A DNA stretch of 64,000 bases from Thalassobacillus pellis (GTDB lineage: Bacteria > Bacillota > Bacilli > Bacillales > Halobacillaceae): the NCBI RefSeq assembly GCF_016908295.1, contig NZ_JAFBDO010000002.1, forward strand, positions 558,001-622,000, written 5' to 3'. Below the pieces are notes generated by a model. The model was not told the DNA's origin. It did no database searches and saw only the letters and a list, made by a program, of their open reading frames with translations. The position numbers were made by a program, and so were the translations under genes. This document shows positions 1 to 8,535 of the stretch, piece after piece (position 1 is the first letter of the stretch; each line of letters starts with the position of its first letter).

Positions 1-2058
1 AGTATCCAGGCGCATTTTCATATAACGGTCCACTTCTTCCAGCTGGTCATCAGCTACCGTGTGGACAGCAGGATCAAAGTCATGGAGGTTACCGAGCAGG
101 AAACGGAATGTGTTCCTGATTTTACGATAAACCTCTGACACCTGCTTCAGAATGTCGTCTGATACCCGGACATCTGCCTGGTAATCTGAGCTTGCTACCC
201 ATAGGCGGATAATTTCTGCACCAAGCTGTTTGATGACTTTATCCGGAAGAATGACGTTACCGATGGATTTACTCATTTTACGTCCTTTACCATCCAGCGC
301 AAAGCCATGGCTCAAAATGCCTTTGAAAGGCGCCTTGCCTGTAACTGCAACTGAAGTGGACAATGAAGAGTTGAACCAACCGCGGTATTGGTCTGAGCCT
401 TCCAAGTAAAGATCAGCAGGACGCTGGAGCTCTGGACGCTGATGGAGAACAGATTGATGGGAAGAGCCTGAATCGAACCATACATCCATGATGTCTTCTT
501 CCTTGGTAAATTCTCCATTCGGGCTATGATCAGAAGTGAAACCTTCTGGCAGCAAATCCTTCGCTTCCCGCTCGAACCATACATTGGAACCATGGTCGCG
601 GAATAAACCAGCCACATGATCAATCGTCTCATCCGTAATGATCGGTGTCCCATCTTCTCCGTAGAAGACAGGGATTGGCACACCCCATGTCCGCTGTCTG
701 GAAATACACCAGTCTTCCCGGTCGCGTACCATGTTGTAAAGACGTGTTTCCCCCCAGCGTGGCACCCACTTGACCTGATTGATTTCCTCTAGCAGGGTAT
801 CACGGAAATCTTTGATGGATGCAAACCACTGATCCGTCGCACGGAAGATCGTCGGCTTTTTCGTACGCCAGTCATGTGGATAGGAGTGCGTGATGAAATC
901 AAGCTTCTCCAGAGCACCCGCTTCTTTCAGTTTTTCCGTGATATCTTTGTTAGCTTTGTCATAAAATTGCCCTTCAAATCCCGGAGCTTCATCGGTAAAG
1001 ACACCTTTTTCATCTACAGGGCATAGCACATCCAGACCATATTGTTTTCCAATCCAGAAGTCATCCTCCCCGTGACCTGGCGCAGTATGGACACAACCAG
1101 TACCTCCGTCGACAGTGACGTGGTCACCAAGAATGACGAGTGATTCTCGATCATAAAACGGGTGCTGGGTAGTGATACGTTCTGCTTCTTTTCCTTTGAA
1201 TGTCTTCAGGATTTCTGGGTTTTCCCATTCTAAAGCTTTCGTTACTTCTTCGAGCAGATCTTCTGCGATGACAAATTTGTCAGCATTTACTTGAACCACT
1301 ACATAATTATATTCAGGGTTCAATGCGATACCAAGGTTTGAAGGAATCGTCCAAGGGGTAGTCGTCCAGATGATGAATTTCTCACCACCGTCAAGCAAAT
1401 CTTTCCCATCTTTGACTTTAAATGAGACATAAATGGACGGGGAACGCTTATCCTGGTATTCGATTTCCGCTTCAGCAAGTGCTGACTCGGAAGAAGGGGA
1501 CCAATAGACAGGCTTTAATCCTTTATAGATATAACCCTTCTTTGCCATTTCCCCGAACACTTTAATCTGTTCTGCTTCATAATCTTTATTCAACGTTACA
1601 TATGGGTTATCCCAATCACCGCGGACGCCCATGCGCTTGAATTCCTTACGCTGATTATCCAGTTGTCCCATTGCATACTCCGCGCATTTTTGACGGAATT
1701 CCGCCACAGACATTTTCTTACGGTCCACTTTTTTCTTTTTGGTCAAAGCAGTTTCGATTGGCAGACCATGGGTATCCCAGCCGGGTACATATGGAGCATG
1801 GTAGCCTGACATGGACTTGTAGCGGACGATGAAGTCCTTCAAAGTCTTATTTAATGCATGACCCATGTGCAGGTCACCGTTGGCATATGGAGGGCCGTCA
1901 TGAAGGACAAACAAGGGACGGCCTTCTGTCCTTTTCTGAACCTTCTCGTAGATATTAAGCTCCTCCCATTGTTCTTGAAGCTTCGGCTCACGATTTGGTA
2001 AGTTACCACGCATCGGAAAATCCGTTTTCGGCATCAGCAGCGTTTCTTTATAGTTCAT
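1..2058 (-). CDS. ileS: isoleucyl-tRNA synthetase, N-terminal 686 residues (cut by window edge)
   Basis: Class I aminoacyl-tRNA synthetase that charges tRNA-Ile in the cytoplasm. The frame is open from the ATG at 2058 to base 1 without a stop, giving 686 of about 920 expected residues; the tRNA-binding and zinc-binding C-terminus lies outside the window. The Rossmann-fold signature HMGH is at about residues 64-67, followed by GWDTHGLP, and the KMSKS loop is seen exactly at 265-279 (about residues 594-598). A GGAGGAATTAG-type ribosome site precedes the ATG. It lies downstream of divIVA, as in B. subtilis, but has its own T-box leader, so it is regulated separately by tRNA-Ile charging. Identification is secure. 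Confidence 0.97.
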   Translation of the reverse strand, partial: MNYKETLLMPKTDFPMRGNLPNREPKLQEQWEELNIYEKVQKRTEGRPLFVLHDGPPYANGDLHMGHALNKTLKDFIVRYKSMSGYHAPYVPGWDTHGLPIETALTKKKKVDRKKMSVAEFRQKCAEYAMGQLDNQRKEFKRMGVRGDWDNPYVTLNKDYEAEQIKVFGEMAKKGYIYKGLKPVYWSPSSESALAEAEIEYQDKRSPSIYVSFKVKDGKDLLDGGEKFIIWTTTPWTIPSNLGIALNPEYNYVVVQVNADKFVIAEDLLEEVTKALEWENPEILKTFKGKEAERITTQHPFYDRESLVILGDHVTVDGGTGCVHTAPGHGEDDFWIGKQYGLDVLCPVDEKGVFTDEAPGFEGQFYDKANKDITEKLKEAGALEKLDFITHSYPHDWRTKKPTIFRATDQWFASIKDFRDTLLEEINQVKWVPRWGETRLYNMVRDREDWCISRQRTWGVPIPVFYGEDGTPIITDETIDHVAGLFRDHGSNVWFEREAKDLLPEGFTSDHSPNGEFTKEEDIMDVWFDSGSSHQSVLHQRPELQRPADLYLEGSDQYRGWFNSSLSTSVAVTGKAPFKGILSHGFALDGKGRKMSKSIGNVILPDKVIKQLGAEIIRLWVASSDYQADVRVSDDILKQVSEVYRKIRNTFRFLLGNLHDFDPAVHTVADDQLEEVDRYMKMRLDT

Positions 2059-2175
2059 TCTAATTCCTCCTTCATCGGTGTCTCCATTAGGAAAACTCCC
2101 ATTGACTCTCTTTTGTGAGTTTTCCTTTCCAGGACGTTAAAGTGTGTTCAAGGATTTTATACTTCGAAAAAATCT

Positions 2176-2213
2176 GTCTTATCGCCAAGTCCATATGGCG
2201 AAAGCCTTAGTTT
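2176..2213. repeat. short palindromic intergenic repeat, family 3, copy 1
   Basis: Core TCGCCAAGTCCATATGGCGA followed by AAGCCTTAGTT. The same core with one base changed occurs at 6708-6745. TCGCCA and TGGCGA can pair as a 6-bp stem. It lies between the ileS T-box terminator and the ileS start codon, so it is inside the ileS leader mRNA. Function unknown. Confidence 0.7.
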
Positions 2214-2260
2214 TACCTTATACTTTAATCCTTTAACAAAGGTAAACTTTCTAAAAGTAT

Positions 2261-2512
2261 AAAAAAAGCCTCCTCATCCCTAAAAAGGGACGAGAAGGTC
2301 TCGCGGTACCACCCTTGTAGAATCATCATGCGATGATTCCCCTCAGAACATCCGTAACGTGGATAAAGCGTCCATTTCTACTCATTCCTTTTCGAATGGA
2401 AAACTCCAGGGTGATTTTCCTCTAAGGGCGTGTTCCAGGCTTTCACCCTCCCTGGATCGCTGCTAGACATTGGCCCTCAAGTACTTTCCCTATCATCGTT
2501 CGCATTATATAT
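2261..2512 (-). promoter_or_regulatory. T-box riboswitch (tRNA-Ile) of ileS with its terminator
   Basis: On the minus strand the hallmark T-box sequence AGGGTGGTACCGCG is at 2302-2315. It is followed by a terminator hairpin (arms within 2269-2300, CTTCTCGTCCC pairing with GGGATGAGGAGGC) and a U run at 2261-2267. Upstream, AATCACC in the stem I region contains an AUC codon followed by A (2413-2415), which fits an isoleucine specifier. A TATAAT at 2504-2509 is a likely -10 box; no good -35 was seen. Known mechanism of the class: uncharged tRNA-Ile pairs with the specifier and the T-box and favours the antiterminator. The stem I fold was not computed. Confidence 0.93.
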
Positions 2513-2566
2513 TGTATCCTGACATCTTTTCATGTTAATGAATTATATGTAAAATTGCTGGATTCG

Positions 2567-3082
2567 TCAAGAATTATTTTCGATCATCTGTTTTTCTGCT
2601 TCCGTTTCCTCATCCATTTCCATATCAAAAAGGTGATCCCAATCTTCATTTTCAATCATCTCAAGCTGCGTCTCTACAAGCATTCTAAGACGGGTTTTAA
2701 ATACTTTTGCCTGCTTTTTGAGCTCTTCTACCTCCACTGATATCCTGTGGGATTTCTGCAATGCCTCATTGATGATCCGATCCGCATTTTTTTCTGCTTC
2801 CTTCACGATCAGTTTTGATTCTTTGTTGGCGTTGCTTCGTACCTCTTCTGCTGATTCCTGTGCGACAAGGATCGATTTATTCAAAGTGCTTTCAATATTA
2901 TTGAAATGACCAAGCCGTTCATTCATGTGATCCACTTTTTCCTCCAGGGCCTTTTTATCCCTGATGATCCGTTCATAATCTTTGATGACCTGATCAAGGA
3001 ATTCATTCACTTCATCTTCATCATAGCCCCTGAATCCCCTGGTGAATTCTTTATTATGAATATCCAATGGTGTTAATGGCAC
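2567..3082 (-). CDS. divIVA: cell-division/polarity protein DivIVA
   Basis: Membrane-curvature-sensing coiled-coil scaffold that recruits division-site and, in sporulating cells, chromosome-anchoring factors to poles and septa. The N-terminus MPLTPLDIHNKEF followed by FRGYDEDEVNEFLDQV is the conserved lipid-binding domain; heptad-rich coiled coil runs from about residue 30 to 150. I place the start at the GTG at 3082, because AGGAGG stands 8 bases upstream and the product then begins like B. subtilis DivIVA. A GTG at 3091 would overlap the ribosome site. The 171-residue length is normal. It is the last gene of the sepF-ylmG-ylmH-divIVA string and ends in an acidic tail. Confidence 0.95.
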   Translation of the reverse strand: MPLTPLDIHNKEFTRGFRGYDEDEVNEFLDQVIKDYERIIRDKKALEEKVDHMNERLGHFNNIESTLNKSILVAQESAEEVRSNANKESKLIVKEAEKNADRIINEALQKSHRISVEVEELKKQAKVFKTRLRMLVETQLEMIENEDWDHLFDMEMDEETEAEKQMIENNS

Positions 3083-3170
3083 ACCAGCCACCTCCTAGTC
3101 ATACGTCCAAAAAGTTTTGGTAATATTTCCTTTTCGACAAAAATGATTGGATTCCTGCCGTCTGAACAGA

Positions 3171-3944
3171 TTATTTGAGTTGGGAAGTGGAAATTTTATA
3201 CTTCTCTTTTTTTGTCTTGCCCAGAATTTCGGTCAATTTACTTCTTCCTTTTCCGCGGATAGAAATCATATCTCCAGACTCCAGTTGAAAAGAGCTGTCT
3301 TCCACAACACGAAAGTTGACCTTGACTTCGCCTTTTTCAATCAGTAATGATGCTTTTTGCCGGGACATTCCATAAATTTCTTTCACGATAACATCGAGGC
3401 GCAAAGACGATACAGTAGCATCTGTATGCTGCCAGTGCTCTTTATTTTCCACTAACTGATCCAGAGGAATTTCATCGAATTGGACACTAGCCTTTTTAAT
3501 ACCGGTAAGGTTCATCCGGACGTAATCAGTGATTTCAGCTGCCACAACTAGTTGGATGGTGCCATCCTTTACAATAAGATCGCCAACCTTTTTCCTTTTT
3601 ATACCTAGAGACATAAAGGCACCAAGAACATCCGGGTGGCTGACAGTTACGAACTTCTCAGGGAAGGTTGCCTGCAGCAAGGTTATCTGGAAGCTTTCCT
3701 GATCAATATGTTCGTAATAGGGGGCAAGAACCCCCCTTTTACGTTCTGCTCCCTCACTTCCTCCATAAAGTTCCCAACGGAAATCAGGATGATTCCCTAG
3801 AATAGTCTGGAAGATATGCTGTTCGCGAGGGTCGAGAAAATCGGTCAATTTACTCTGGTAACTCCTGCTTACCTCCTCTTGCCAGGAGAGCACCTGGTCG
3901 ATAAAGGGTCTTTCTTCAGGCCTGAAATGCTGATAAATATCCAT
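3171..3944 (-). CDS. ylmH: S4-domain RNA-binding protein YlmH
   Basis: The 257-residue protein has a C-terminal S4 RNA-binding domain (about residues 180-240; RLDVIVKEIYGMSRQKA, then a glycine-rich strand ending in RGKGR) behind an N-terminal YlmH domain. The family is known to act on ribosomes, with a reported role in rescuing stalled complexes in Bacillus, and it is conserved next to divIVA. The start at 3944 follows AGAGGAG with 7-8 bases of spacing. It is separated from ylmG by about 90 bases holding a hairpin, so it may be partly uncoupled from the upstream ylm genes. Family assignment is firm; any division role is inferred from position only. Confidence 0.93.
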   Translation of the reverse strand: MDIYQHFRPEERPFIDQVLSWQEEVSRSYQSKLTDFLDPREQHIFQTILGNHPDFRWELYGGSEGAERKRGVLAPYYEHIDQESFQITLLQATFPEKFVTVSHPDVLGAFMSLGIKRKKVGDLIVKDGTIQLVVAAEITDYVRMNLTGIKKASVQFDEIPLDQLVENKEHWQHTDATVSSLRLDVIVKEIYGMSRQKASLLIEKGEVKVNFRVVEDSSFQLESGDMISIRGKGRSKLTEILGKTKKEKYKISTSQLK

Positions 3945-3988
3945 CGCTTACTCCTCTAATCTAAAAATATCAGTATATAAACAGAAAT

Positions 3989-4023
3989 AGTAAAGCCGTG
4001 CCTTTAGGGCGTGCAGCTTTACT
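3989..4023 (-). other. hairpin between ylmG and ylmH
   Basis: AGTAAAGC and GCTTTACT (8 bp) flank a 19-base loop that contains a second short GCC/GGC pairing. No clear U run follows on the minus strand, so a full terminator is unlikely. Attenuation or mRNA processing is possible. Confidence 0.5.
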
Positions 4024-4037
4024 AGGTATGGATTTGC

Positions 4038-4301
4038 TTATAGTAACATCATGTACAGCTGGCTAAGTCCCATATTGGCAAAATTCAATACTAGAATTGC
4101 TACAATAGGGGATATATCGATCATTCCAAGCGGAGGAATGATCTTCCTGAATGGCTCGAGAAAAGGTTCACAGATTTTAGCCAGAAAGGAACCAATCGCC
4201 GATTCCCTGGCTCCCGGAAACCATGACATCAAAATATAAATGATCAGTGCATAGCTGTAAAATTCTAACGCACGTGAAACGATATAAAAAATTTGATCCA
4301 T
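4038..4301 (-). CDS. ylmG: YggT-family membrane protein YlmG
   Basis: A small 87-residue integral membrane protein with two hydrophobic segments (about residues 5-27 and 62-85) joined by the conserved loop [31 protein letters not shown]. This arrangement is typical of YggT/YlmG. In plants and bacteria the family is linked to membrane protein assembly and nucleoid or division organisation, but the molecular role is not settled. GGTGG lies 7 bases before the ATG. Only 4 bases separate it from sepF, so the two are probably co-translated. Confidence 0.92.
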   Translation of the reverse strand: MDQIFYIVSRALEFYSYALIIYILMSWFPGARESAIGSFLAKICEPFLEPFRKIIPPLGMIDISPIVAILVLNFANMGLSQLYMMLL

Positions 4302-4305
4302 TTGA

Positions 4306-4755
4306 CTACCACCTTCTATCTAAATCATCTTCCTGTGCAAGTATTTCAGAGATCGACCCAGAAATCTCTACATTATCGGGCGTGCACAGAAACGTCTGCA
4401 TGCCCAGCTTCTGGATGTCTCCCCCTATAGCATAAACGGTTCCACTTAAAAAATCTACAATCCGCTTTGCCTGTTGATGATCCACTCGCTGGAGGTTAAT
4501 GACAACGGCACGGCGGTTAACAAGGTGGTCAGCGATATCCTGGGCTTCGTTATAGTTCCTCGGTTCACAAAGCATCATTCGGGCGGATGATTGGGCACTT
4601 TTCAGGCTGACGACGTTGGGAGCTTTCTGTTCGCTGCTTTTATGCTGTTGTCTTGACGCAAATTCATTTTCTTCCGTATCTTCCACTGTCTCTTCGACGT
4701 ATTCATATTCATCATCCAATGTGAAAAAAGATTTGAATTTATTTTTCATACTCAT
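4306..4755 (-). CDS. sepF: cell division protein SepF
   Basis: SepF is a membrane anchor and bundler for FtsZ filaments. The N-terminus [13 protein letters not shown] is the amphipathic membrane-binding helix; an acidic, tyrosine-rich linker follows ([16 protein letters not shown]). The C-terminal globular domain (about residues 60-145) contains [13 protein letters not shown] and [14 protein letters not shown], the conserved SepF dimer and FtsZ-binding fold. I use the ATG at 4755, which has GAGGTGG upstream; an in-frame GTG at 4764 overlaps that site. Length 149. It sits within the ylm string, as in other Bacilli. Confidence 0.95.
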   Translation of the reverse strand: MSMKNKFKSFFTLDDEYEYVEETVEDTEENEFASRQQHKSSEQKAPNVVSLKSAQSSARMMLCEPRNYNEAQDIADHLVNRRAVVINLQRVDHQQAKRIVDFLSGTVYAIGGDIQKLGMQTFLCTPDNVEISGSISEILAQEDDLDRRW

Positions 4756-4776
4756 TCCTACCACCTCTATATTATA

Positions 4777-5448
4777 TTATTGGCCGACCAGACTGGATCC
4801 AATGCGAACGAAGGTCGAGCCTTCTTCAATAGCGATCCTGTAATCGTTGCTCATCCCCATAGACAGTTCTTTACATGGAGCATGCAGATATTGTTTATCC
4901 CTGATCTTGTCCCTAAGTGCCCGCAATTTACGGAAAATTCCTCTTAGAAGCTCTTCATCATCGACATGTGGAGCCATTGTCATGAGGCCGATAACTTTAA
5001 TATTCGGATAATCCTTCAATGTTTCGATGAAATCTTCTACTTCTTCCATGACAAGGCCATGCTTCGACTCTTCTCCGCTTACATTCACCTGTACAAAGCA
5101 TTGGACGGGCTGTTTGGCCCGTTTATTGATCTCTTTCGCTAATGATTTCCGGTCAAGGGAATGGATATAATCGACATGGTCAATGATGTCTTTCACTTTT
5201 CTGGATTGCAAGGAGCCGATGAAATGCCAGACAGCATCATCGCCAATCGCTTCGTATTTTTCCAGAAATCCTTTCATCCTATTTTCACCTAAATTGCTGA
5301 CACCCGCGGCCAGAGCTTCCCTGGCACGTTCAATGGTTACATATTTTGTTACTGCTACTACTTTTATCTCTTCGAGGTCTCGCCCGCAGTTTTCGCAGGC
5401 TTGTCCGATTGTTTTCCGGATCTCTTGCCAATTGTCCATTACACTCAT
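4777..5448 (-). CDS. ylmE: YggS-family pyridoxal-phosphate homeostasis protein YlmE
   Basis: Single-domain alanine-racemase-like TIM barrel that binds PLP and buffers its supply; it has no established enzymatic activity. The PLP lysine lies in VAVTKYVT, and the family signatures GENRMKGFLEK, WHFIGSLQSRKV and ELSMGMSNDYRIAIEEGST are all present. The start at 5448 (MSVMDNW) has AAAGGAGA 8-9 bases upstream; upstream in-frame codons overlap the end of ylmD and have no ribosome site. The coding region is 224 residues and begins 16 bases past the ylmD stop. Confidence 0.94.
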   Translation of the reverse strand: MSVMDNWQEIRKTIGQACENCGRDLEEIKVVAVTKYVTIERAREALAAGVSNLGENRMKGFLEKYEAIGDDAVWHFIGSLQSRKVKDIIDHVDYIHSLDRKSLAKEINKRAKQPVQCFVQVNVSGEESKHGLVMEEVEDFIETLKDYPNIKVIGLMTMAPHVDDEELLRGIFRKLRALRDKIRDKQYLHAPCKELSMGMSNDYRIAIEEGSTFVRIGSSLVGQ

Positions 5449-5464
5449 ACAACACGTCTCCTTT

Positions 5465-6274
5465 TCAGTCAGCCCAGCCGATAAATCCAAGCATTCGGCC
5501 GGTCTTTCCCTGATCTCGACGGTGGGAATAAAATCTGTTGCTATCTTGGTATGTACAATGTCCGGTGACTTCCAGAGCAGATTTTCTTATACCTGCTTCA
5601 AGTAAAAGTAACCGATTCAATTCTCTCAAATTCAACACGAATTTTCCATTGTTAAGGGGTGTTACTACTTGATCTTTTAAATATCCATCAATTTTTCCAA
5701 CAACATTCTGATCAACTTCATACGCTTGCTTCCCAATACAAGGACCTACGGCTGCAAAAAGTTCATCTGGATGGATCCCTTGTTTGTTAAATGCTTCCAC
5801 CATTTCCGCAGCCATATTCCCGACCGTCCCTTTCCATCCTGCATGAGCAATGCCGATCCAGCCACGGTCAGGGGCAATGAAGAACAATGGGACACAGTCA
5901 GCAAAAAATGCAGTGAGCAGCAGGTTCCGCTCGTTAGTGATAAGTCCGTCGATTCCTTTTAATGCAGTCTGATGGCTGTGGGTGCCCATCCCTGCAGCTT
6001 TGTCAGAAACTACTGCTGCTTCCGTCCCGTGTACCTGTTCACCGACAACCCATCGCTTTAATGGTATACCGACATGATCTGCCAGGATGTTCCGGTTCGT
6101 AAGGACATCCTTCGGTTCATCCGGTATGTGAAGGCCTAAATTCAGTGTATCATACGGGATCTTGCTTACTCCGCCATTCCTGGTAGATATCCCTGCTACA
6201 AGATTAGGAGCTATAGTTAACCACGGAGAAAGCGATAAATACGCTTCGTTTGATTGTTGAAATGGTTCTGTCAT
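5465..6274 (-). CDS. pgeF: YlmD/PgeF, purine nucleoside phosphorylase / laccase-domain protein
   Basis: 269-residue member of the Cu-oxidase_4 (YfiH/LACC1) family. Members act on purine nucleosides, and the E. coli homologue corrects misincorporated serine in peptidoglycan precursors. The metal-binding residues are seen in TAFFADCVPLFF, HAGWKGTVGN and VGPCIGKQAYEV, with a C-terminal GHCTYQDSNRFYSHRRD segment. The start follows GAGGTG at suitable spacing. It precedes ylmE in a probable operon; the link with peptidoglycan editing would suit this neighbourhood but is inferred. Confidence 0.92.
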   Translation of the reverse strand: MTEPFQQSNEAYLSLSPWLTIAPNLVAGISTRNGGVSKIPYDTLNLGLHIPDEPKDVLTNRNILADHVGIPLKRWVVGEQVHGTEAAVVSDKAAGMGTHSHQTALKGIDGLITNERNLLLTAFFADCVPLFFIAPDRGWIGIAHAGWKGTVGNMAAEMVEAFNKQGIHPDELFAAVGPCIGKQAYEVDQNVVGKIDGYLKDQVVTPLNNGKFVLNLRELNRLLLLEAGIRKSALEVTGHCTYQDSNRFYSHRRDQGKTGRMLGFIGWAD

Positions 6275-6338
6275 TATAACACCTCAGTTGCCATTTATTT
6301 TACCACAGAAATAGTCATATTTCTCCTTTTATCCAACA

Positions 6339-6611
6339 TTATTCGTTCTCTTTTGTCGATGGTGGTGGGAATGCAAATGGTTTTTTGACTAAAATGACAT
6401 CAGCACCGATATTGATAATTTGTTCCCAGGGTATGACCACTTCTTCCTCTTTCCCAAACAGCCCCATCATTTTCCCTTTTAAGGTTATAATGATCGCTTT
6501 TACGTTCCCATTGTCGACATCTATGTCCAAATCAGTTATCTGCCCAAGACGTTCTCCTGTTTCCAGGGCGATGATATCCTTTAATTGTAATTCTGAAATC
6601 ATCATATCCAT
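6339..6611 (-). CDS. ylmC: PRC-barrel protein YlmC/YmxH
   Basis: About 91-residue PRC-barrel domain protein; MISELQLKDIIALETGERLGQITDLDIDVDNG is the family pattern. PRC barrels usually mediate protein interactions; in sporulating Firmicutes YlmC/YmxH members belong to the early mother-cell gene set, which fits the position after sigG. Three start codons lie close together. The ATG at 6611 has AAAGGA five bases upstream and is preferred; 6617 abuts that site, and 6605 is also possible. No specific function can be given. Confidence 0.85.
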   Translation of the reverse strand: MDMMISELQLKDIIALETGERLGQITDLDIDVDNGNVKAIIITLKGKMMGLFGKEEEVVIPWEQIINIGADVILVKKPFAFPPPSTKENE

Positions 6612-6707
6612 CACCATCCTTTATTCCATTCTATGCAGGAAAGTGGCCGGACATGGACAAAAAATTAAGGTTACGAATCCGCGTTGAAATTTTGATTAGA
6701 AAAACTT

Positions 6708-6745
6708 GGCTTGTCGCCAAGTCCTTATGGCGAAAGCCTTAGTTA
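6708..6745. repeat. short palindromic intergenic repeat, family 3, copy 2
   Basis: GGCTTGTCGCCAAGTCC, then TTATGGCGAAAGCCTTAGTT. This is the second copy of the element at 2176-2213. Two stems compete here: ACTTGGC/GCCAAGT (6705-6723) and TCGCCA/TGGCGA. Both copies are also followed by TAGTTTTAC(C)TTATACT, at once in copy 1 and about 45 bases later in copy 2. It lies in the 290-base gap between ylmC and sigG, where B. subtilis carries ylmA. Confidence 0.7.
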
Positions 6746-6852
6746 AAGTGTTAGAAAATCAGCATTCACTCGACCACACGTGATTGGTTTAGTTTTACTT
6801 ATACTCAAAATTTCACCACTGCACCGAGCTCCCTTCTGAAAAAGCACAAAAG

Positions 6853-6880
6853 AAAAAGCCCGCCTTTGACAGGCGAGCCT
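6853..6880 (-). terminator. terminator after sigG
   Basis: Minus-strand hairpin GCTCGCC/GGCGGGC (6858-6878) with a 7-base loop, followed by TTTTTC. It lies 20 bases past the sigG stop. Confidence 0.85.
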
Positions 6881-6901
6881 TGAATAGCTTAGTTTTTACA
6901 C

Positions 6902-7681
6902 TTATTCGAACATGGTTGCATTCATTTCTTTGATAGCGGCTTTTTCCAATCTCGACACTTGTGCCTGGGAAATACCGATCTCTTCGGCAACTTCCATCTG
7001 GGTTTTTCCCTGGAAAAATCGTTTCGTAAGTATCATTTTTTCCCGGTCGTTCAGGCGTTTCATTCCTTCCCTCAAAGAAAGTTCATCAAGCCAGACTGAA
7101 TCTTTATGTTTCTCATCTTTCAGCTGATCCATGACAAATATCGGATCTCCGCCATCATTGTAAATAGGCTCAAATAGGGAAACAGGGTCTTGTATGGCAT
7201 CCATTGCGAAAACGACATCTTCGTGTGGCACACCCATTTCTTTAGCAATCTCAGCAGGAGCTGGATCTTTAGAACGCTCACTGATCAGCTTCTCTCTGAC
7301 CTGAAGCGCCTTATAGGCTGTATCTCTGAGTGATCGCGATACACGGATAGGGTTATTATCCCGTAGATAACGGCGAATTTCCCCGATGATCATCGGAACC
7401 GCATAGGTGGAGAATTTCACATTATGGCTCAAGTCAAAGTTATCAATGGATTTCATCAAGCCAATGCATCCAACCTGGAACAAGTCATCTACGTATTCCC
7501 CTCGGTTGTTGAAACGTTGGATGACGCTTAATACCAGCCTTAAATTGCCATTTACAAGTTCTTCCCTGGCGGAGAGGTCTCCCTCCTGCATCCGTTTGAA
7601 TAGGATTCGCATTTTATCGTTTTTCAGTACTGGAAGCTTGGATGTATCAACACCACAAATTTCAACTTTATGTCTTGTCAC
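6902..7681 (-). CDS. sigG: forespore sigma factor SigG
   Basis: Late forespore RNA polymerase sigma factor. The 259-residue protein starts MTRHKVEICGVDTSKLP, the anti-sigma (SpoIIAB)-binding N-terminus typical of SigG. Region 2 is seen in NGNLRLVLSVIQRF, DDLFQVGCIGLMKSIDNFD and VKFSTYAVPMIIGEIRRYLRD. Region 4 with its helix-turn-helix is MEVAEEIGISQAQVSRLEKAA near the C-terminus. It lies directly downstream of spoIIGA-sigE, as in B. subtilis, where read-through gives non-productive transcript and the gene's own sigma-F/G promoter drives expression. A matching promoter is seen upstream. Confidence 0.97.
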   Translation of the reverse strand: MTRHKVEICGVDTSKLPVLKNDKMRILFKRMQEGDLSAREELVNGNLRLVLSVIQRFNNRGEYVDDLFQVGCIGLMKSIDNFDLSHNVKFSTYAVPMIIGEIRRYLRDNNPIRVSRSLRDTAYKALQVREKLISERSKDPAPAEIAKEMGVPHEDVVFAMDAIQDPVSLFEPIYNDGGDPIFVMDQLKDEKHKDSVWLDELSLREGMKRLNDREKMILTKRFFQGKTQMEVAEEIGISQAQVSRLEKAAIKEMNATMFE

Positions 7682-7714
7682 GAATTTTACCCTCCCAGGA
7701 AGCTATTCAAAATT

Positions 7715-7743
7715 CAGTATCTCCCTGGGCTGGGAATTTATGC
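7715..7743 (-). promoter_or_regulatory. predicted sigma-F/sigma-G promoter of sigG
   Basis: On the minus strand GCATA (7739-7743) and GGAGATACTG (7715-7724) are separated by 14 bases. This resembles the forespore consensus GYATA, about 15 bases, GGNNANANTR, with the spacer one base short. The start of sigG is about 34 bases further on. Match judged by eye. Confidence 0.6.
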
Positions 7744-7797
7744 ATGAAGTTTCCTTGCACACATGCGAATATACGTTCGAAAACAACCTCTGAAAAC

Positions 7798-8517
7798 TTA
7801 TACCATCTTGTTAAATTCCCTTTTCAAACGCTTAATAATTTTTTTCTCAAGCCGTGAAATATAGGACTGTGATATCCCGAGCATGTCCGCAACATCCTTT
7901 TGTGTCTTTTCTTGCTTATCTACTAAACCGAACCTCAATTCCATGATCTGTTTCTCGCGGTCATTCAGCTGCTCTAGTGCTTTTTTCAAAAGCCTCTTGT
8001 CCACACGGTCTTCTAAATCCTTGGTGATAATATCATCATCGGTACCAAGGATGTCAGACAGGAGTAGTTCATTACCGTCCCAATCAATGTTCAAGGGTTC
8101 ATCGAAGGAAACTTCAGATTTGAGTTTGTTACTTTTACGGAGATGCATAAGAATTTCGTTTTCGATACATCTCGAAGCATAGGTGGCTAGTTTGATCTTC
8201 TTTTCTGGATTGAATGTATTGACCGCTTTAATCAGCCCGATGGTACCGATACTGATCAAATCTTCTATGTTGACCCCCGTGTTTTCAAATTTACGTGCAA
8301 TATAGACAACCAGTCGCAAATTTCGCTCGATCAGCATTGCCCTCGCTGCCTTATCCCCTACAGGCAAGCGTTTTAATAATTCGGCTTCCTCCTCCCTGGA
8401 TAAGGGGGGTGGCAATGCTTCACTACCGCCAATATAGTAAATCTCGTTGCTTTTTAATCCAAGCTTCATTAACACACGGTAGTACCAGAGTTTCAGTTTT
8501 AATTTCCACTTGCTCAT
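7798..8517 (-). CDS. sigE: pro-sigma-E, early mother-cell sigma factor
   Basis: 239-residue precursor nearly identical in layout to B. subtilis pro-SigE. The first 27 or so residues ([20 protein letters not shown], then [11 protein letters not shown]) are the amphipathic membrane-tethering pro-sequence removed by SpoIIGA. Core regions [22 protein letters not shown] and [15 protein letters not shown] (region 2), and the region 4 helix-turn-helix [19 protein letters not shown], are present. It follows spoIIGA at 18 bases and must be co-transcribed with it. Its targets in this window probably include ylbJ, ylbO/gerR, spoVD and spoVE, as known in B. subtilis. Confidence 0.97.
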   Translation of the reverse strand: MSKWKLKLKLWYYRVLMKLGLKSNEIYYIGGSEALPPPLSREEEAELLKRLPVGDKAARAMLIERNLRLVVYIARKFENTGVNIEDLISIGTIGLIKAVNTFNPEKKIKLATYASRCIENEILMHLRKSNKLKSEVSFDEPLNIDWDGNELLLSDILGTDDDIITKDLEDRVDKRLLKKALEQLNDREKQIMELRFGLVDKQEKTQKDVADMLGISQSYISRLEKKIIKRLKREFNKMV

Positions 8518-8535
8518 AGCAGCATCCCTTCCTTG

